From a bacterium (GTDB lineage: Bacteria; Spirochaetota; Leptospiria; Leptospirales; Leptonemataceae): a DNA stretch of 64,000 nucleotides. This document shows positions 1 through 8,524 of this stretch, in pieces; the first letter of the stretch is position 1; each line of letters begins with the position of its first letter. The position numbers and the translations under genes were made by a program. The notes under the pieces are model-generated. The model was given only the letters and a program-made list of their open reading frames with translations. It was not told the DNA's origin and did no database searches. The DNA is taken from the NCBI GenBank assembly GCA_024742665.1, contig JANSYA010000001.1, forward strand, positions 882,425 to 946,424, in the 5' to 3' direction.

Positions 1-597
1 GCGTAATTTCGAAAACTGGTCGTCATCCAGCAAAAATGACTGCCGGTCGAGAGCGTGCAGGCATCCCCGAGCAGAAATATCAGCGACTCCCTTCGCGTGT
101 TCGGGGTTTCGCCGCACGAACCAGGCGACCACTGCATCGTATTCTGATTCAGGAAACGGCGTTTCTTTCCAGCGCGCGTCTAGGGCGGCTTCGAATTCGG
201 CGAATTTCGTTTGTTTCGGCGCATTTGCGAACTTCGGCGTCGCCGGCAGGGCTGCCTCCACGATCACCGAGTTTTTTCCGATCACATCCAACGCGGCGGA
301 CGCCATGAGATTTTCTGAATTGTATTGCTTTTGATCTGCCGACGCGGTCAGCGGGAGCAGGAAGGCGTCGCCGGAGTCAGCCAGAGCGAGTCGTTCGGCC
401 GCACCCCTGAGGCAATCGCGGTGGCGAAACGAATCCGACTCGGAATGCATACCGGATATCGTCTCATAAAATTTGGCCAGCGCGTCCGTTTCCGGGGAGG
501 CATGCACAGACTTAAAAGCATAACCGCTGAATAGAACTATAGCGCTCAGGCACAGTCCTGTTCGATACCTCTTGCTTAAAATCATCATACGAATCAT
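1..597 (-). CDS. Hypothetical secreted protein, cut off by the window edge
   Basis: An open frame of 199 codons runs from ATG at 597 to the first base of the window without a stop, so the C-terminus is missing. The N-terminus is basic (several Lys/Arg in the first 13 residues), followed by a hydrophobic stretch and a probable signal-peptidase site (VHA before S) around residue 33. The mature part is hydrophilic and contains three Cys; I recognise no family. Two more in-frame Met codons follow at 588 and 585, so the exact start is open; no good Shine-Dalgarno is visible. It lies 27 bases downstream of the dienoyl-CoA isomerase gene on the same strand and may be co-transcribed with it. The frame is clean and the signal peptide is clear; the function is unknown. 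Confidence 0.6.
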   Translation of the reverse strand, partial: MIRMMILSKRYRTGLCLSAIVLFSGYAFKSVHASPETDALAKFYETISGMHSESDSFRHRDCLRGAAERLALADSGDAFLLPLTASADQKQYNSENLMASAALDVIGKNSVIVEAALPATPKFANAPKQTKFAEFEAALDARWKETPFPESEYDAVVAWFVRRNPEHAKGVADISARGCLHALDRQSFLLDDDQFSKLR

Positions 598-624
598 CCG
601 GAGAACGGGAGATCTTCTGCTTTA

Positions 625-1449
625 TTATTGAAATTTCGGTCGCCGTCGTTCGGTGAAGGCCGCAAACATTTCGCGTAGATCTTTACTATCCAGGAAGGCC
701 GCGTTCCAGGTCGCCACGTACTTCAGGCTGTCGTCGAGGGAGTGGTCGGCGACGTAGTTCAAAACCTGTTTCGTGCCCCGGACGGCGATCGATGAGTTCG
801 CCGAAATTTCTTCCGCGAGCGCCCGGGCGCCGTCCATGAGTTCGGCCTGACTGTCGAAGACCTGCTCCAGCAATCCCATCTTTTCACACTCGGCGGCGCT
901 GAAGTCCCGGGCGGTGTAGGCCATCAGGCGAGTGTAGCCCATGCCGATAATTCCCGGCAGTCGGTTCAGGCTGCCCATGTCCGCGACGATCGCGACTTTT
1001 GCTTCGCGCAATGATATGCTCGCGTCTTTCGAAGCCAGGCGCAGATCGCAGGCGGCGATTAAATCCAGTCCGCCGCCGATGCAGTGTCTGTGCACGGCCG
1101 CGATATAAATATTCTGGCCTTCCGCCATGCGATTCGTGCCCGCCTGCATTTCCAGGATCATCTTCTGCAGGGCTTCGCGGCCGTCGGCGGTCTCCGCCTG
1201 GAACGTGGACTTCTTTTCCTGAAAAAAATCCACTAAGTCCAGGCCCGTCGAAAAGGATTTCCCCCGGGCGGCGACGATGACGACGCGCACTTCAGGATCC
1301 GCTTCGAGTTCGTCGACGATCAGGGGCAGGTCGCGCCAGTAGGGCCAGTTCATAGCGTTGCGGGCCGAGGGGCGATTGAGATAGAGATGGGCCACGCGCG
1401 TCGTGGCATCTTTTTCGACTTCGAAGAAGGGATAATCGGAATAAGACAT
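625..1449 (-). CDS. Crotonase-family delta(3,5)-delta(2,4)-dienoyl-CoA isomerase (ECH1-like)
   Basis: A 274-residue enoyl-CoA hydratase/isomerase-fold protein. The family oxyanion-hole regions are visible (SFSTGLDL at 65-72; CIGGGLDL at 123-130). The three acidic residues used by mammalian ECH1 for dienoyl-CoA isomerisation are all matched: Asp129 in GGGLDL, Glu149 in LREAK, and Asp157 in VADMG, followed by a SLNRLP segment that resembles the ECH1 subfamily rather than ordinary hydratases. The expected role is auxiliary beta-oxidation, moving conjugated double bonds of odd-position unsaturated acyl-CoAs in the cytosol. Length is normal for the family. The start ATG at 1449 lacks a strong ribosome site. 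The gene is divergent from the SIS-domain gene. Family is certain; the isomerase subclass rests on the acidic triad. Confidence 0.88.
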   Translation of the reverse strand: MSYSDYPFFEVEKDATTRVAHLYLNRPSARNAMNWPYWRDLPLIVDELEADPEVRVVIVAARGKSFSTGLDLVDFFQEKKSTFQAETADGREALQKMILEMQAGTNRMAEGQNIYIAAVHRHCIGGGLDLIAACDLRLASKDASISLREAKVAIVADMGSLNRLPGIIGMGYTRLMAYTARDFSAAECEKMGLLEQVFDSQAELMDGARALAEEISANSSIAVRGTKQVLNYVADHSLDDSLKYVATWNAAFLDSKDLREMFAAFTERRRPKFQ

Positions 1450-1575
1450 ATGTCAGCATTCGTTCACAAATCGCATTCAGCAAGAGGGATTTCCGCGAGA
1501 GCGCACGGCGAGCTGTCCGTCGTTTCGCCGGGCGGCGTCCGGGAATATTGGTTGCCGCCCGGGCCCGAGGCCGGA

Positions 1576-2181
1576 ATGCTGCGGCCTATGCGGGAACTCG
1601 TGCAGGCTCATATTCAGCGGAGCATTGAAGCGAAACAAAAGCTGATCGCCGAATCTCTGGACGATATTGTCCGCGGCGGCGAACTCCTGACGGGAGTTCT
1701 GCAAAAGGGCGGCAAGCTGATGATGTGCGGCAACGGCGGTTCCGCGGCGGACGCCCAGCACATCGCCACCGAATATCTGGTGCGCTATCGCGCAAAACCC
1801 GAACGGCCTTCGCTGCCCGCGATCTCTCTGGCGGCGGATTCAAGCACCCTGACGGCTGGCGGCAACGATTTCGGTTTCGATCACGTCTTCGCCCGCCAGA
1901 TCGAAGGACTCGGTCGCCCGGGGGACGGCCTGCTGGCCATCTCGACTTCCGGCAATTCGGTGAACGTCATCAACGCGCTGAAAACCGCGCGTGCGAAAGG
2001 CATGGCGACCGTGCTCTTAACCGGCGGCGACGGCGGTCGCGCTCTGGGGGAAATCGCCGATGCGATCGACGTGAGCGTGCGCGTGCCGCATGAGGAAACT
2101 TCGCGCATTCAGGAATGCCATATTATGATCGGTCAGATTTTTTGCGCGATGACCGAAAAGGCGATGTTCGATATCGACTGA
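1576..2181 (+). CDS. gmhA: SIS-domain sugar isomerase, GmhA/DiaA type (sedoheptulose-7-phosphate isomerase-like)
   Basis: A 201-residue SIS protein, the usual length for GmhA. CGNGGSAADAQH (51-62) and ISTSGNS (122-128) form the sugar-phosphate pocket. Gln61/His62, Glu66 and His182 (in RIQECH) sit where E. coli GmhA has its metal and catalytic residues, so the protein looks catalytically competent: sedoheptulose 7-phosphate to D-glycero-D-manno-heptose 7-phosphate, the first step toward LPS heptose. DiaA-like or other SIS roles cannot be excluded because no hldE/gmhB neighbour is in view. I chose ATG 1576, preceded by GAGG with a 5-base spacer, over upstream in-frame starts that would overlap the divergent gene. 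A ROK sugar kinase follows 75 bases downstream, suggesting a sugar-phosphate pair. Confidence 0.82.
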   Translation: MLRPMRELVQAHIQRSIEAKQKLIAESLDDIVRGGELLTGVLQKGGKLMMCGNGGSAADAQHIATEYLVRYRAKPERPSLPAISLAADSSTLTAGGNDFGFDHVFARQIEGLGRPGDGLLAISTSGNSVNVINALKTARAKGMATVLLTGGDGGRALGEIADAIDVSVRVPHEETSRIQECHIMIGQIFCAMTEKAMFDID

Positions 2182-2256
2182 TTCAGAGCAGGCGAAGTCG
2201 GCGCGATGGGGAATTCGAATGCGAAGTAAGCCAGGCAGAGCGAGGCAGCCGCGATC

Positions 2257-3270
2257 ATGAGCGAGATCCCGGACGTCTATCTTGGAATCGACCTGGGCGG
2301 GAGCAATATTCACGCCTGCGCCTTCGATGAGGGCGGAACGGTCGTCGCCGAAAATAAAATCGAAACCGAAGCGACGAACGGTTACAGCCACGTCATCGCG
2401 CGAATCAGCGCGCAGCTCCAGCGCATCCAGCGGAAGCTGAAAGACGGCGGCTTTCGCCTGGCGGCGGCGGGTCTGTGCGTTCCCGGCGTCGTGCTCGGCG
2501 AAGAGGGGCGCGTAAAAATCGCGCCGAACCTGGGCTGGCAGAATGTGCATCCGCTGCGCGATCTGGCCAGCGGCGATCTGCCCGTGATCTTAATCAACGA
2601 CGTCAACGCGGGGCTGGTCGGCGAACTCTCGCGCTATCCCGATGAAGAGCGTCCGCGCAACGCGCTGGCGTACTTCTGCGGAACGGGCGTGGGCGGCGCG
2701 GTCGTCGTGGACGGTCGCCTGATTACCGGCGCGCGCGGGGGCGCCGGCGAAGTCGGTCATATGGTCGTGCGCCTGGGCGGTCGCAAGATGGAGCACGGCG
2801 TGCGCGGATCTCTGGAAGCGTACATCGGTAAGTGGGCTTTGAATCGCCGGATTCTCGAACGTATCGAAAGCGGCAAAAAAACGATGCTGCGCGAAATCAT
2901 AAAGTACAACCTGCGTAAGTCGCCGGTCAAATCATCTTCGCTGAAAAAAGCCTACGAAGCGGGCGATCGCTTCTGCGTGGATCTCATGCAGGAACACTAC
3001 TGCAAATATCTCGGAGCGGGCATCGCTCAGTCGGCGAATCTGCTGGATCCGGAAGTCGTCATTCTCGGCGGCGGAATTATGGAAGCGATGGGCGAAAAGC
3101 TGATGCCGGTCATTCGTAAATATCTCAAGCGCCACACGATCGGCTATCCGCCGGAGCTGCGACTGGCCGAGCTGGGCGATCTGGCCGGGGCCGCCGGGGC
3201 GGCGCATCTCGCACGGCTGCCTGACGCGCACCGGGTGGTGCGGCAGAGCAATATAGAGAAGGAAAAATAG
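2257..3270 (+). CDS. ROK-family sugar kinase (glucokinase-like) lacking the zinc cysteines
   Basis: A 337-residue ASKHA-fold kinase. The N-terminal phosphate loop is GIDLGGSNIHA (10-20), the catalytic Asp is D115 in LINDVNAG, and the second phosphate region is CGTGVGGAVV (141-150). GAGEVGH carries His168, normally a zinc ligand. The ROK signature CxCGxxGCxE is replaced by MEHGVRGSLE (178-187): the three Cys are Met, His and Ser. The scaffold Gly, Leu and Glu residues stay, so this is substitution, not misalignment. The likely reaction is ATP-dependent phosphorylation of glucose or an N-acylated hexosamine; substrate cannot be told from sequence. Start ATG 2257 follows a GAGG about 11 bases upstream. 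The next gene begins 4 bases after the stop, implying an operon. Confidence 0.85.
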   Translation: MSEIPDVYLGIDLGGSNIHACAFDEGGTVVAENKIETEATNGYSHVIARISAQLQRIQRKLKDGGFRLAAAGLCVPGVVLGEEGRVKIAPNLGWQNVHPLRDLASGDLPVILINDVNAGLVGELSRYPDEERPRNALAYFCGTGVGGAVVVDGRLITGARGGAGEVGHMVVRLGGRKMEHGVRGSLEAYIGKWALNRRILERIESGKKTMLREIIKYNLRKSPVKSSSLKKAYEAGDRFCVDLMQEHYCKYLGAGIAQSANLLDPEVVILGGGIMEAMGEKLMPVIRKYLKRHTIGYPPELRLAELGDLAGAAGAAHLARLPDAHRVVRQSNIEKEK

Positions 3271-3274
3271 AAAT

Positions 3275-3607
3275 ATGGTCCTGGTAATTTTATACGCGGG
3301 TGTTGGAATCTATCTGGGCGTGCTCGCCTGCGGTTGGATTCATAAAGGCTGGTGGGCGAAGATCGATCCCTATACGCGCACGAATGTGCGCGCGGCCGTC
3401 TGGATTCTGGCGGTGGGCGGCATTGCGCTTGCAATTTATCACGCGCATCTCTACAGTGAGTTTCGCCAGCGCCCGCCCGAGCTCAAGCAAGAGATGCAAC
3501 AGCGCGACCGGCAACAACAGCAGGATGCAAGACCGACGCCTCTGCGCGTTCCCGAAACGGAATCCGCTGAGGGCGAAGTGACGCAGCCCCTGGTGCCGAC
3601 TCCTTGA
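3275..3607 (+). CDS. Small membrane protein, unknown
   Basis: A 110-residue protein with two hydrophobic segments (about residues 1-20 and 38-58) joined by a short basic loop, then a hydrophilic tail rich in Gln, Arg, Glu and Pro. The second half (about 65-110) looks disordered. The start ATG lies 4 bases after the ROK kinase stop with an AAGGAA ribosome site overlapping the end of that gene, so the two are almost surely co-transcribed. No motif is recognised. The topology places both termini on the same side of the inner membrane. Confidence 0.6.
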   Translation: MVLVILYAGVGIYLGVLACGWIHKGWWAKIDPYTRTNVRAAVWILAVGGIALAIYHAHLYSEFRQRPPELKQEMQQRDRQQQQDARPTPLRVPETESAEGEVTQPLVPTP

Positions 3608-3682
3608 ACTTGATCGGCGTGTGCTGAAATATACGCCCGGGTTATGCGTGTCGGCGATCCATTGATTCGACGCGAGGTTGCT

Positions 3683-4435
3683 ATGTCATTTTCACCTGTA
3701 CATCGACTTGCCGCATTCGGCGTGCATCTGTTTACCGCTTCCGGAGCGATCTTCGCGCTGCTGGCTTTGCGCGCGATTGCCCTGGACGAGTATCCGCTGG
3801 TTTTTTTCTGGATGGGCGCAGCGCTCGTCGTGGACAGCGTCGACGGGACGATGGCGCGCGCGGCGAAAGTAAAAGAGGTCTATCCGAACCTCGACGGCGC
3901 TTTGATGGATAATATCGTCGACTATCTCAACTACGTGATCGTGCCGGCCTACCTGTTGATCGAAACGGATTTGCTGGCTGTCGCTTTGCCGCGCGCGCTG
4001 GTCCTCGATAGCCTGCCGGGATTGTTCAGCCTCTTTGGCGCGAGTTTGATCGTGCTATCGTCGGCCTACCAGTTCTGCCGCACCGACGCGAAGACCGCCG
4101 ACAATTATTTTACCGGCTTTCCGTCGTACTGGAACGTGGCCGTCTTTTATCTGTACGTGATCGATCTGGCTCCTGCGTTAAATTTCGCGGTGCTGGTCGT
4201 TCTCTCGGCGCTGGTCTTTATTCCGGTCCGCTATATCTATCCTTCTCGAACGGCGGCCTTCTTCAAATCGACCCTGGTTCTGACCGCGCTCTGGATGGCC
4301 GCGATCATCGCCATCGCCAGCTTGTATCCCGCCGCGCCCGACTGGCTCGTGATGGGATCCCTGGTGTATGTGCTCTACTATTTCGGGCTGAGCGTATTCT
4401 TGACCCTGCGGCGCCGCCAGACGGAGGCGGTCTGA
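3683..4435 (+). CDS. pcs: Phosphatidylcholine synthase (CDP-alcohol phosphatidyltransferase)
   Basis: A 250-residue polytopic membrane protein with the CDP-alcohol phosphatidyltransferase signature: Asp51, Asp54-Gly55, Ala58-Arg59, then Gly72, Asp76 and Asp80, in the DSVDGTMAR...GALMDNIVD arrangement. The N-terminal HLFTASGA segment and the VKEVYPNLDGAL linker resemble bacterial Pcs rather than PgsA or PssA. The expected reaction joins CDP-diacylglycerol and choline to give phosphatidylcholine and CMP in the inner membrane. Length matches Pcs (about 240). I chose ATG 3683 because GAGG sits 5 bases upstream; an in-frame start 39 bases earlier adds only a polar stretch. A class I assignment to Pcs is likely; another alcohol acceptor is possible. 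Confidence 0.82.
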   Translation: MSFSPVHRLAAFGVHLFTASGAIFALLALRAIALDEYPLVFFWMGAALVVDSVDGTMARAAKVKEVYPNLDGALMDNIVDYLNYVIVPAYLLIETDLLAVALPRALVLDSLPGLFSLFGASLIVLSSAYQFCRTDAKTADNYFTGFPSYWNVAVFYLYVIDLAPALNFAVLVVLSALVFIPVRYIYPSRTAAFFKSTLVLTALWMAAIIAIASLYPAAPDWLVMGSLVYVLYYFGLSVFLTLRRRQTEAV

Positions 4436-4546
4436 TCGTCGGAGCCATCCTGATCGGGGCCGGATCGCGGTAGATTTTCAGCCGGGGCGGGCCGGACGCG
4501 GCTGGAGAGATTCCGCCCGACAGCCGATAATAAGTACGCTATCCGC

Positions 4547-6436
4547 ATGTACTATCGCAGCATTCACTTTCGAAAACAGGCGACCCTGATCGGTCTGGCA
4601 TTTTGCCTGAGCGCCTTCGCTGGACTATCCGCAGCGCCGCCCGAGGGAGCGCGACATGCCGCAGCCGACCCGGCGGAAGTCGTGCCGGTGGAAATTCGTT
4701 CCGTAGATCTGGCGGAATATCCCCGCGTGCGGGTCATGTTCAGCGCCGTTTCGCCGTACCCGCGTTTTGTCGCCCGGGACGAGTTCCCTTTCCCTGGCTT
4801 TCGTCTTTCGGAAGCTTATGAAAACGCGGAGTGGCCGGTATTCGCCAGCCGTCCCGGCGCGGGCGTCGCGATCAATGGCGCCGGCGTCCGAAGCGGGCAG
4901 GGCGTGCCAGCCGGCGGGCAGCCGCCGGTCTTTCGCGTCGCGCGAACCGCCGCGGATCGTCTGAACCTGGTGCTGATCGTCGACTCGACGAAATCGATGC
5001 CGGAGAAAGCCTTTCGCGCCTCCCTGGCCGCCGCCCGGGCGATGGTTGAGCGGCTCGGGCCGCAGGATCGCATGGCGCTCTATACTCTCGCGGCCGAGCC
5101 GAATCTATTGAGCGGCTTTACCGGCGATCAGGAAACCCTGCAGGGCAAGCTGGCGAATATTAAACGCGAAGGCGAAGTTACTCGCGTCTTCGATACTCTG
5201 TACAGCGGCCTGTATACCGCGCAAAAAGCGCTGGGCAGTCTCGATCGCAGCGTCGCCGAATTCAATCAGCCTCCGGCGGGGGAAGCTCGCACGATGGTTT
5301 TGCTTTTGACCGACGCGCGTGACGAAGACAGTTTCTTGAACGATGAAGACTGTTTGAAACTGAGCGAGCTCGGCCGGCGTATGAGCATTCCCATTTACGT
5401 CGGCCTGTACGGGCGCTCGAAAGATTCCCAAAGCCAGCCGCGTCTGTTGAAACGACTGACTCTGATCACCGGTGGCTCTTTGATGTCCGAGCCGCGTGCT
5501 GCAGCGGCCGACGAGCTCCTAAAAGAATTTCGCCGACTGCCCCGGACCTATTACGAAATCGCTTACGACAGCCCGGCGGCGCTGCACGGTTCCGTATTTC
5601 CAGGCGCGACGATTCGTCAGCGCATCGCCCTGCTTTCGAACGGATCGGAATATGCGAACGTCTTCGACTATCGGGTGCCCTTCTGGTCCTGGGTCTGGAT
5701 GCATCTGTTTACACTCTACGGCTTATTGTTCGCCCTCGTCCTGTTGATCTGTATATTGCTGCTGCTGTTGTTCTGGCAGTCGCGCCGTTCCCATGAGCGA
5801 ACGCTCGCGCGAATGCGCGAAAGAGACTCGCGGCAATATTTCCAAAGCGGCGGCGGCGATATGAGCGATGCCGAACGCGGTTCCGGCGAGCAGTCGGCCC
5901 TTCCGGGAGATGCGATTCCGCCGTATCAGCATCAGCAAGATCAGAACGCCGCGGCGTACGATGAGGCGCCGGACATCGCGCCGTATCTACTGGCCGGCCA
6001 TGCCGACGCCGAGCCGGGCACGGTCGTCGCCCATTCGGAGCCGGCCGGCGTGTTAATGGACGACGAGCGCACCCTGTACATGCGCGAGTATACCTATCGC
6101 ACCACGCAGATGGCCGTGCGCCAGGGAATGAAATATCGGCGCGCTTCGATGGTGCTGGAACTACGGGGCGGCGAAAGCAGCCGCGAGTACGATCTCTTTT
6201 TGGAAACGACGGTGGTCGGTAGCGGCCGCTGGGCGAATATCCCTCTGCGCGATGAAACCGTGAGCGCGGTGCACGCGAAGATCAAACGCATTGACCAGCG
6301 CTTTATCGTATACGATCTGTTGAGCGCGAGCGGAGTATACATCAACGGTCGGAAGCTCTTGCGCCCCCGGGCCCTGCACGACGGCGATGAAGTCCGGATC
6401 GGCCGTTCGCGCTTTAGTTTCCGGGGAGTTCGCTGA
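4547..6436 (+). CDS. Membrane protein with von Willebrand A domain outside and FHA domain inside
   Basis: A 629-residue protein. Residues 1-30 form a signal sequence. A VWA domain spans roughly 138-345: its metal (MIDAS) motif reads D146-S-T148-K-S150, a DxTxS version of DxSxS, and a later LLLTDAR supplies the second acidic site. One strong membrane helix lies at about 382-413. A Gln/Ala/Asp-rich linker leads to a C-terminal FHA domain (about 545-629) with the typical GSGRWANIPLRD, SAVHAKI and GVYINGRKL elements that bind phosphothreonine. This gives a periplasmic metal-dependent adhesion module tied to a cytoplasmic phosphopeptide reader, a layout suggesting transmembrane signalling or assembly. 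No kinase is adjacent. The next gene starts 2 bases after the stop. Confidence 0.85.
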   Translation: MYYRSIHFRKQATLIGLAFCLSAFAGLSAAPPEGARHAAADPAEVVPVEIRSVDLAEYPRVRVMFSAVSPYPRFVARDEFPFPGFRLSEAYENAEWPVFASRPGAGVAINGAGVRSGQGVPAGGQPPVFRVARTAADRLNLVLIVDSTKSMPEKAFRASLAAARAMVERLGPQDRMALYTLAAEPNLLSGFTGDQETLQGKLANIKREGEVTRVFDTLYSGLYTAQKALGSLDRSVAEFNQPPAGEARTMVLLLTDARDEDSFLNDEDCLKLSELGRRMSIPIYVGLYGRSKDSQSQPRLLKRLTLITGGSLMSEPRAAAADELLKEFRRLPRTYYEIAYDSPAALHGSVFPGATIRQRIALLSNGSEYANVFDYRVPFWSWVWMHLFTLYGLLFALVLLICILLLLLFWQSRRSHERTLARMRERDSRQYFQSGGGDMSDAERGSGEQSALPGDAIPPYQHQQDQNAAAYDEAPDIAPYLLAGHADAEPGTVVAHSEPAGVLMDDERTLYMREYTYRTTQMAVRQGMKYRRASMVLELRGGESSREYDLFLETTVVGSGRWANIPLRDETVSAVHAKIKRIDQRFIVYDLLSASGVYINGRKLLRPRALHDGDEVRIGRSRFSFRGVR

Positions 6437-6438
6437 AG

Positions 6439-7263
6439 ATGCGGCCCGGCTTGAGGGCCGGCGCTTCGCGGCGACGATTCGAAATTCACGCCGCCGCTCC
6501 TGGAGCGCCGCGTTCCCGGCCGGCGATGATCGCCCCGCCGCCATTTCTGTTCGTTCTGCTGTTTCTTATTTCGACCGCTTTCGTCGGCTGCAGCGCGCGT
6601 CCCGGCTGGGTTTTGCGTTTGCCCGACGCGGCCGTGGCGCGGGAATCCCGGGCGGTCGCGCCGGATTCGCTCGTGGGCGTCTGGGAACGCAGCGTCGATT
6701 CGCGCTACGGCGTGGGCAATCCGCGGGCGCATTCGCTCGGTTCGGAAAGGCTGGAGATCGTTCGGGATATTTCGCAAACGAGCGCCGGTCTGAGCTATAT
6801 TAAAACGCATCTGTATCGCGAGCAGGTCGGCGTCGAAGTGCTTACGAAGGGCTATCGTGAGTTCGGCGCGATCGAAACCCGCCGGCAATATTTACTCTTT
6901 CGCCCGACGCGCGCCGAAGATTTCGGTCCGGTGGAAAGCGAGGCCCTCCCTGGAGCCGCCGCGATCGAGATCACGCTGCCCCCGGCGAATGAGATTGCCT
7001 GGAGCCCGGCGGGCGATCCCGGTCCGCTGCTGTACTATTTCGAGGCGGAGCGCTTCGAAGCGACGCCGCACTACCGCGAAGAGCGTCGCATCGCGGCGAG
7101 CCTGACGCCGCTCGCCTACGAAGCCTTCGGCGTAATTTACGAGTATGGAATCTTTGAGGGCACGCGCGAAGCCTACGATTACGACTCGAAGAATTTTCGC
7201 GAAGCCTTGAATATCTGGAACGGGAAACGCAACCAACCCCACGCCTATCTGCGCCAACCCTGA
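6439..7263 (+). CDS. Putative lipoprotein, unknown
   Basis: A 274-residue protein with a hydrophobic segment ending in a lipobox-like STAFVGC, so Cys51 (counting from the first ATG) is the probable lipidated residue. Two starts are possible. ATG 6439 follows the VWA/FHA stop by 2 bases and has GGGGAG 10 bases upstream. ATG 6526 (residue 30) would give a compact signal peptide but has no positive charge before the hydrophobic core and no ribosome site. I keep 6439, which supplies Arg residues ahead of the core. The rest is an even alpha/beta-like sequence with no known motif. Coupling to the VWA/FHA gene suggests a shared envelope role. Confidence 0.65.
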   Translation: MRPGLRAGASRRRFEIHAAAPGAPRSRPAMIAPPPFLFVLLFLISTAFVGCSARPGWVLRLPDAAVARESRAVAPDSLVGVWERSVDSRYGVGNPRAHSLGSERLEIVRDISQTSAGLSYIKTHLYREQVGVEVLTKGYREFGAIETRRQYLLFRPTRAEDFGPVESEALPGAAAIEITLPPANEIAWSPAGDPGPLLYYFEAERFEATPHYREERRIAASLTPLAYEAFGVIYEYGIFEGTREAYDYDSKNFREALNIWNGKRNQPHAYLRQP

Positions 7264-7319
7264 GCGCGTCGCGCGCGAAGGCCGTTTTTCGAAATCGCCC
7301 GCTGCGCGCGAAGCGGATC

Positions 7320-8393
7320 TCACTGAACTGCATCGCGCCAGAGGGTGAGATAGTTTAATACGCGATAGTCCATCCAGCGCCGGTCCGGAAAAAACGGATG
7401 TTTGCGGGCAACCCAGCCGACGTGTCCGCCCTTGCGCGTTTCGTGGGCGACGATATTCGGGACGGCGTCCCAGTCGGTGGTGTCCCAGCCGGAAGTATGA
7501 ATCAAGGGATCGTCGCGGGCGTGCAGCACCAGCCCCGGCGCCGTAATATACGGAATAAACTGCTGCGAAGAAGCGTGCAGATAGTACTCGACCGCTCCGC
7601 GAAAGCCGGCGGCGGGCGCGACGAAGCGATGGTCGAAGTCGAAGAAGCTTTTGATCTGGGCGAGTTCGCGTTCCAGCTCCGGACCAGGGGGATGGTCCGG
7701 ATATTTTCCCTGTCGCGCGCGCTCTTTGATTTCGCCCAGAAAATTCGCGCGATAGATGCGATTGCCCGGCGAATCCAGCAGCTCGCAGGATAGATACAGA
7801 TCCAGGGGCGGACTGATCGCGACGAAGGCGTCGGCCACTGGCTGTTTGCGTTTGCGGCGGCGCTTTCCGCCCCACAAAATTCGCTGCCGGTCGCGTTCTT
7901 GATCGTCTTCGCCCATCAGCTTTAATGTCAGACTTGCGCCCAGGGAAATTCCGGCCATCGCCACGACCGGCGAAATGTGTTCGCGAGTATAGTCCAGCAC
8001 TGATTCCAGATCGATGGTCAAAGCCGCATGGTAGGCGCGCCGCGCGATCGGCCCGCCCGGGCCGCAGGTGCGCATATTCATTCGTACAACGTGAAAGCCC
8101 GCGCGCAAAAGTTTGTCCGCCAGGTGCACCATGTACGCGGAATCGGCGTCGCCTTCTAAGCCGTGAAGCAGCACAATCGCCGGCGCGTTATGATGCGCGC
8201 GATCGACGTAGCGATGGATATAAACGAAGAGGCGATCGCCGGTGCCGTCCTGGGTCGGCAGAATCGCCGTTTCATTTAACAAGCCCACTCGATTCAGGCG
8301 ATAGCCGGGCAGGCGACCGAGAAAGAAGCCGCCCAGGGTTTGCGCGTGAGCATTGCCGAGTAAGGGCGGAGGTTTGAAGGGAACGGCGTGCAT
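7320..8393 (-). CDS. YheT-type alpha/beta hydrolase
   Basis: An alpha/beta-hydrolase of the YheT/EMB8 (UPF0017) family, 357 residues from ATG 8393. Typical elements are the N-terminal NAHAQT segment, LLHGLEGD, the nucleophile elbow GISLGAS, the Asp in LHARDDPL and the His in KGGHVGWV. Family members are esterases or acyltransferases of poorly known substrate. A 12-residue insertion of Lys/Arg (KRRRKRKQ) lies after the nucleophile elbow and is unusual. An in-frame TTG at 8435 would add 14 residues; I prefer the ATG because homologues begin close to the FKPPPLL segment. The gene is convergent with the lipoprotein gene and divergent from thiG. Confidence 0.85.
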   Translation of the reverse strand: MHAVPFKPPPLLGNAHAQTLGGFFLGRLPGYRLNRVGLLNETAILPTQDGTGDRLFVYIHRYVDRAHHNAPAIVLLHGLEGDADSAYMVHLADKLLRAGFHVVRMNMRTCGPGGPIARRAYHAALTIDLESVLDYTREHISPVVAMAGISLGASLTLKLMGEDDQERDRQRILWGGKRRRKRKQPVADAFVAISPPLDLYLSCELLDSPGNRIYRANFLGEIKERARQGKYPDHPPGPELERELAQIKSFFDFDHRFVAPAAGFRGAVEYYLHASSQQFIPYITAPGLVLHARDDPLIHTSGWDTTDWDAVPNIVAHETRKGGHVGWVARKHPFFPDRRWMDYRVLNYLTLWRDAVQ

Positions 8394-8524
8394 GCGGTCG
8401 CCCACAGGAATCGCGCTCGATCCGATGCAGGGCAAGCCAAATTCATCCAGTATTGGTTGATCTCGAGTTGGCGACTGGCAGACTGGCCCTGAACGCGGCG
8501 AAGCCGGGTTCCGAACCAGGTTCT

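Noticed and set aside
8394..8524. TPP riboswitch before thiG
   Set aside because: I looked for the conserved THI-box segments (CTGAGA, ACCTGA) and found neither in the gap.
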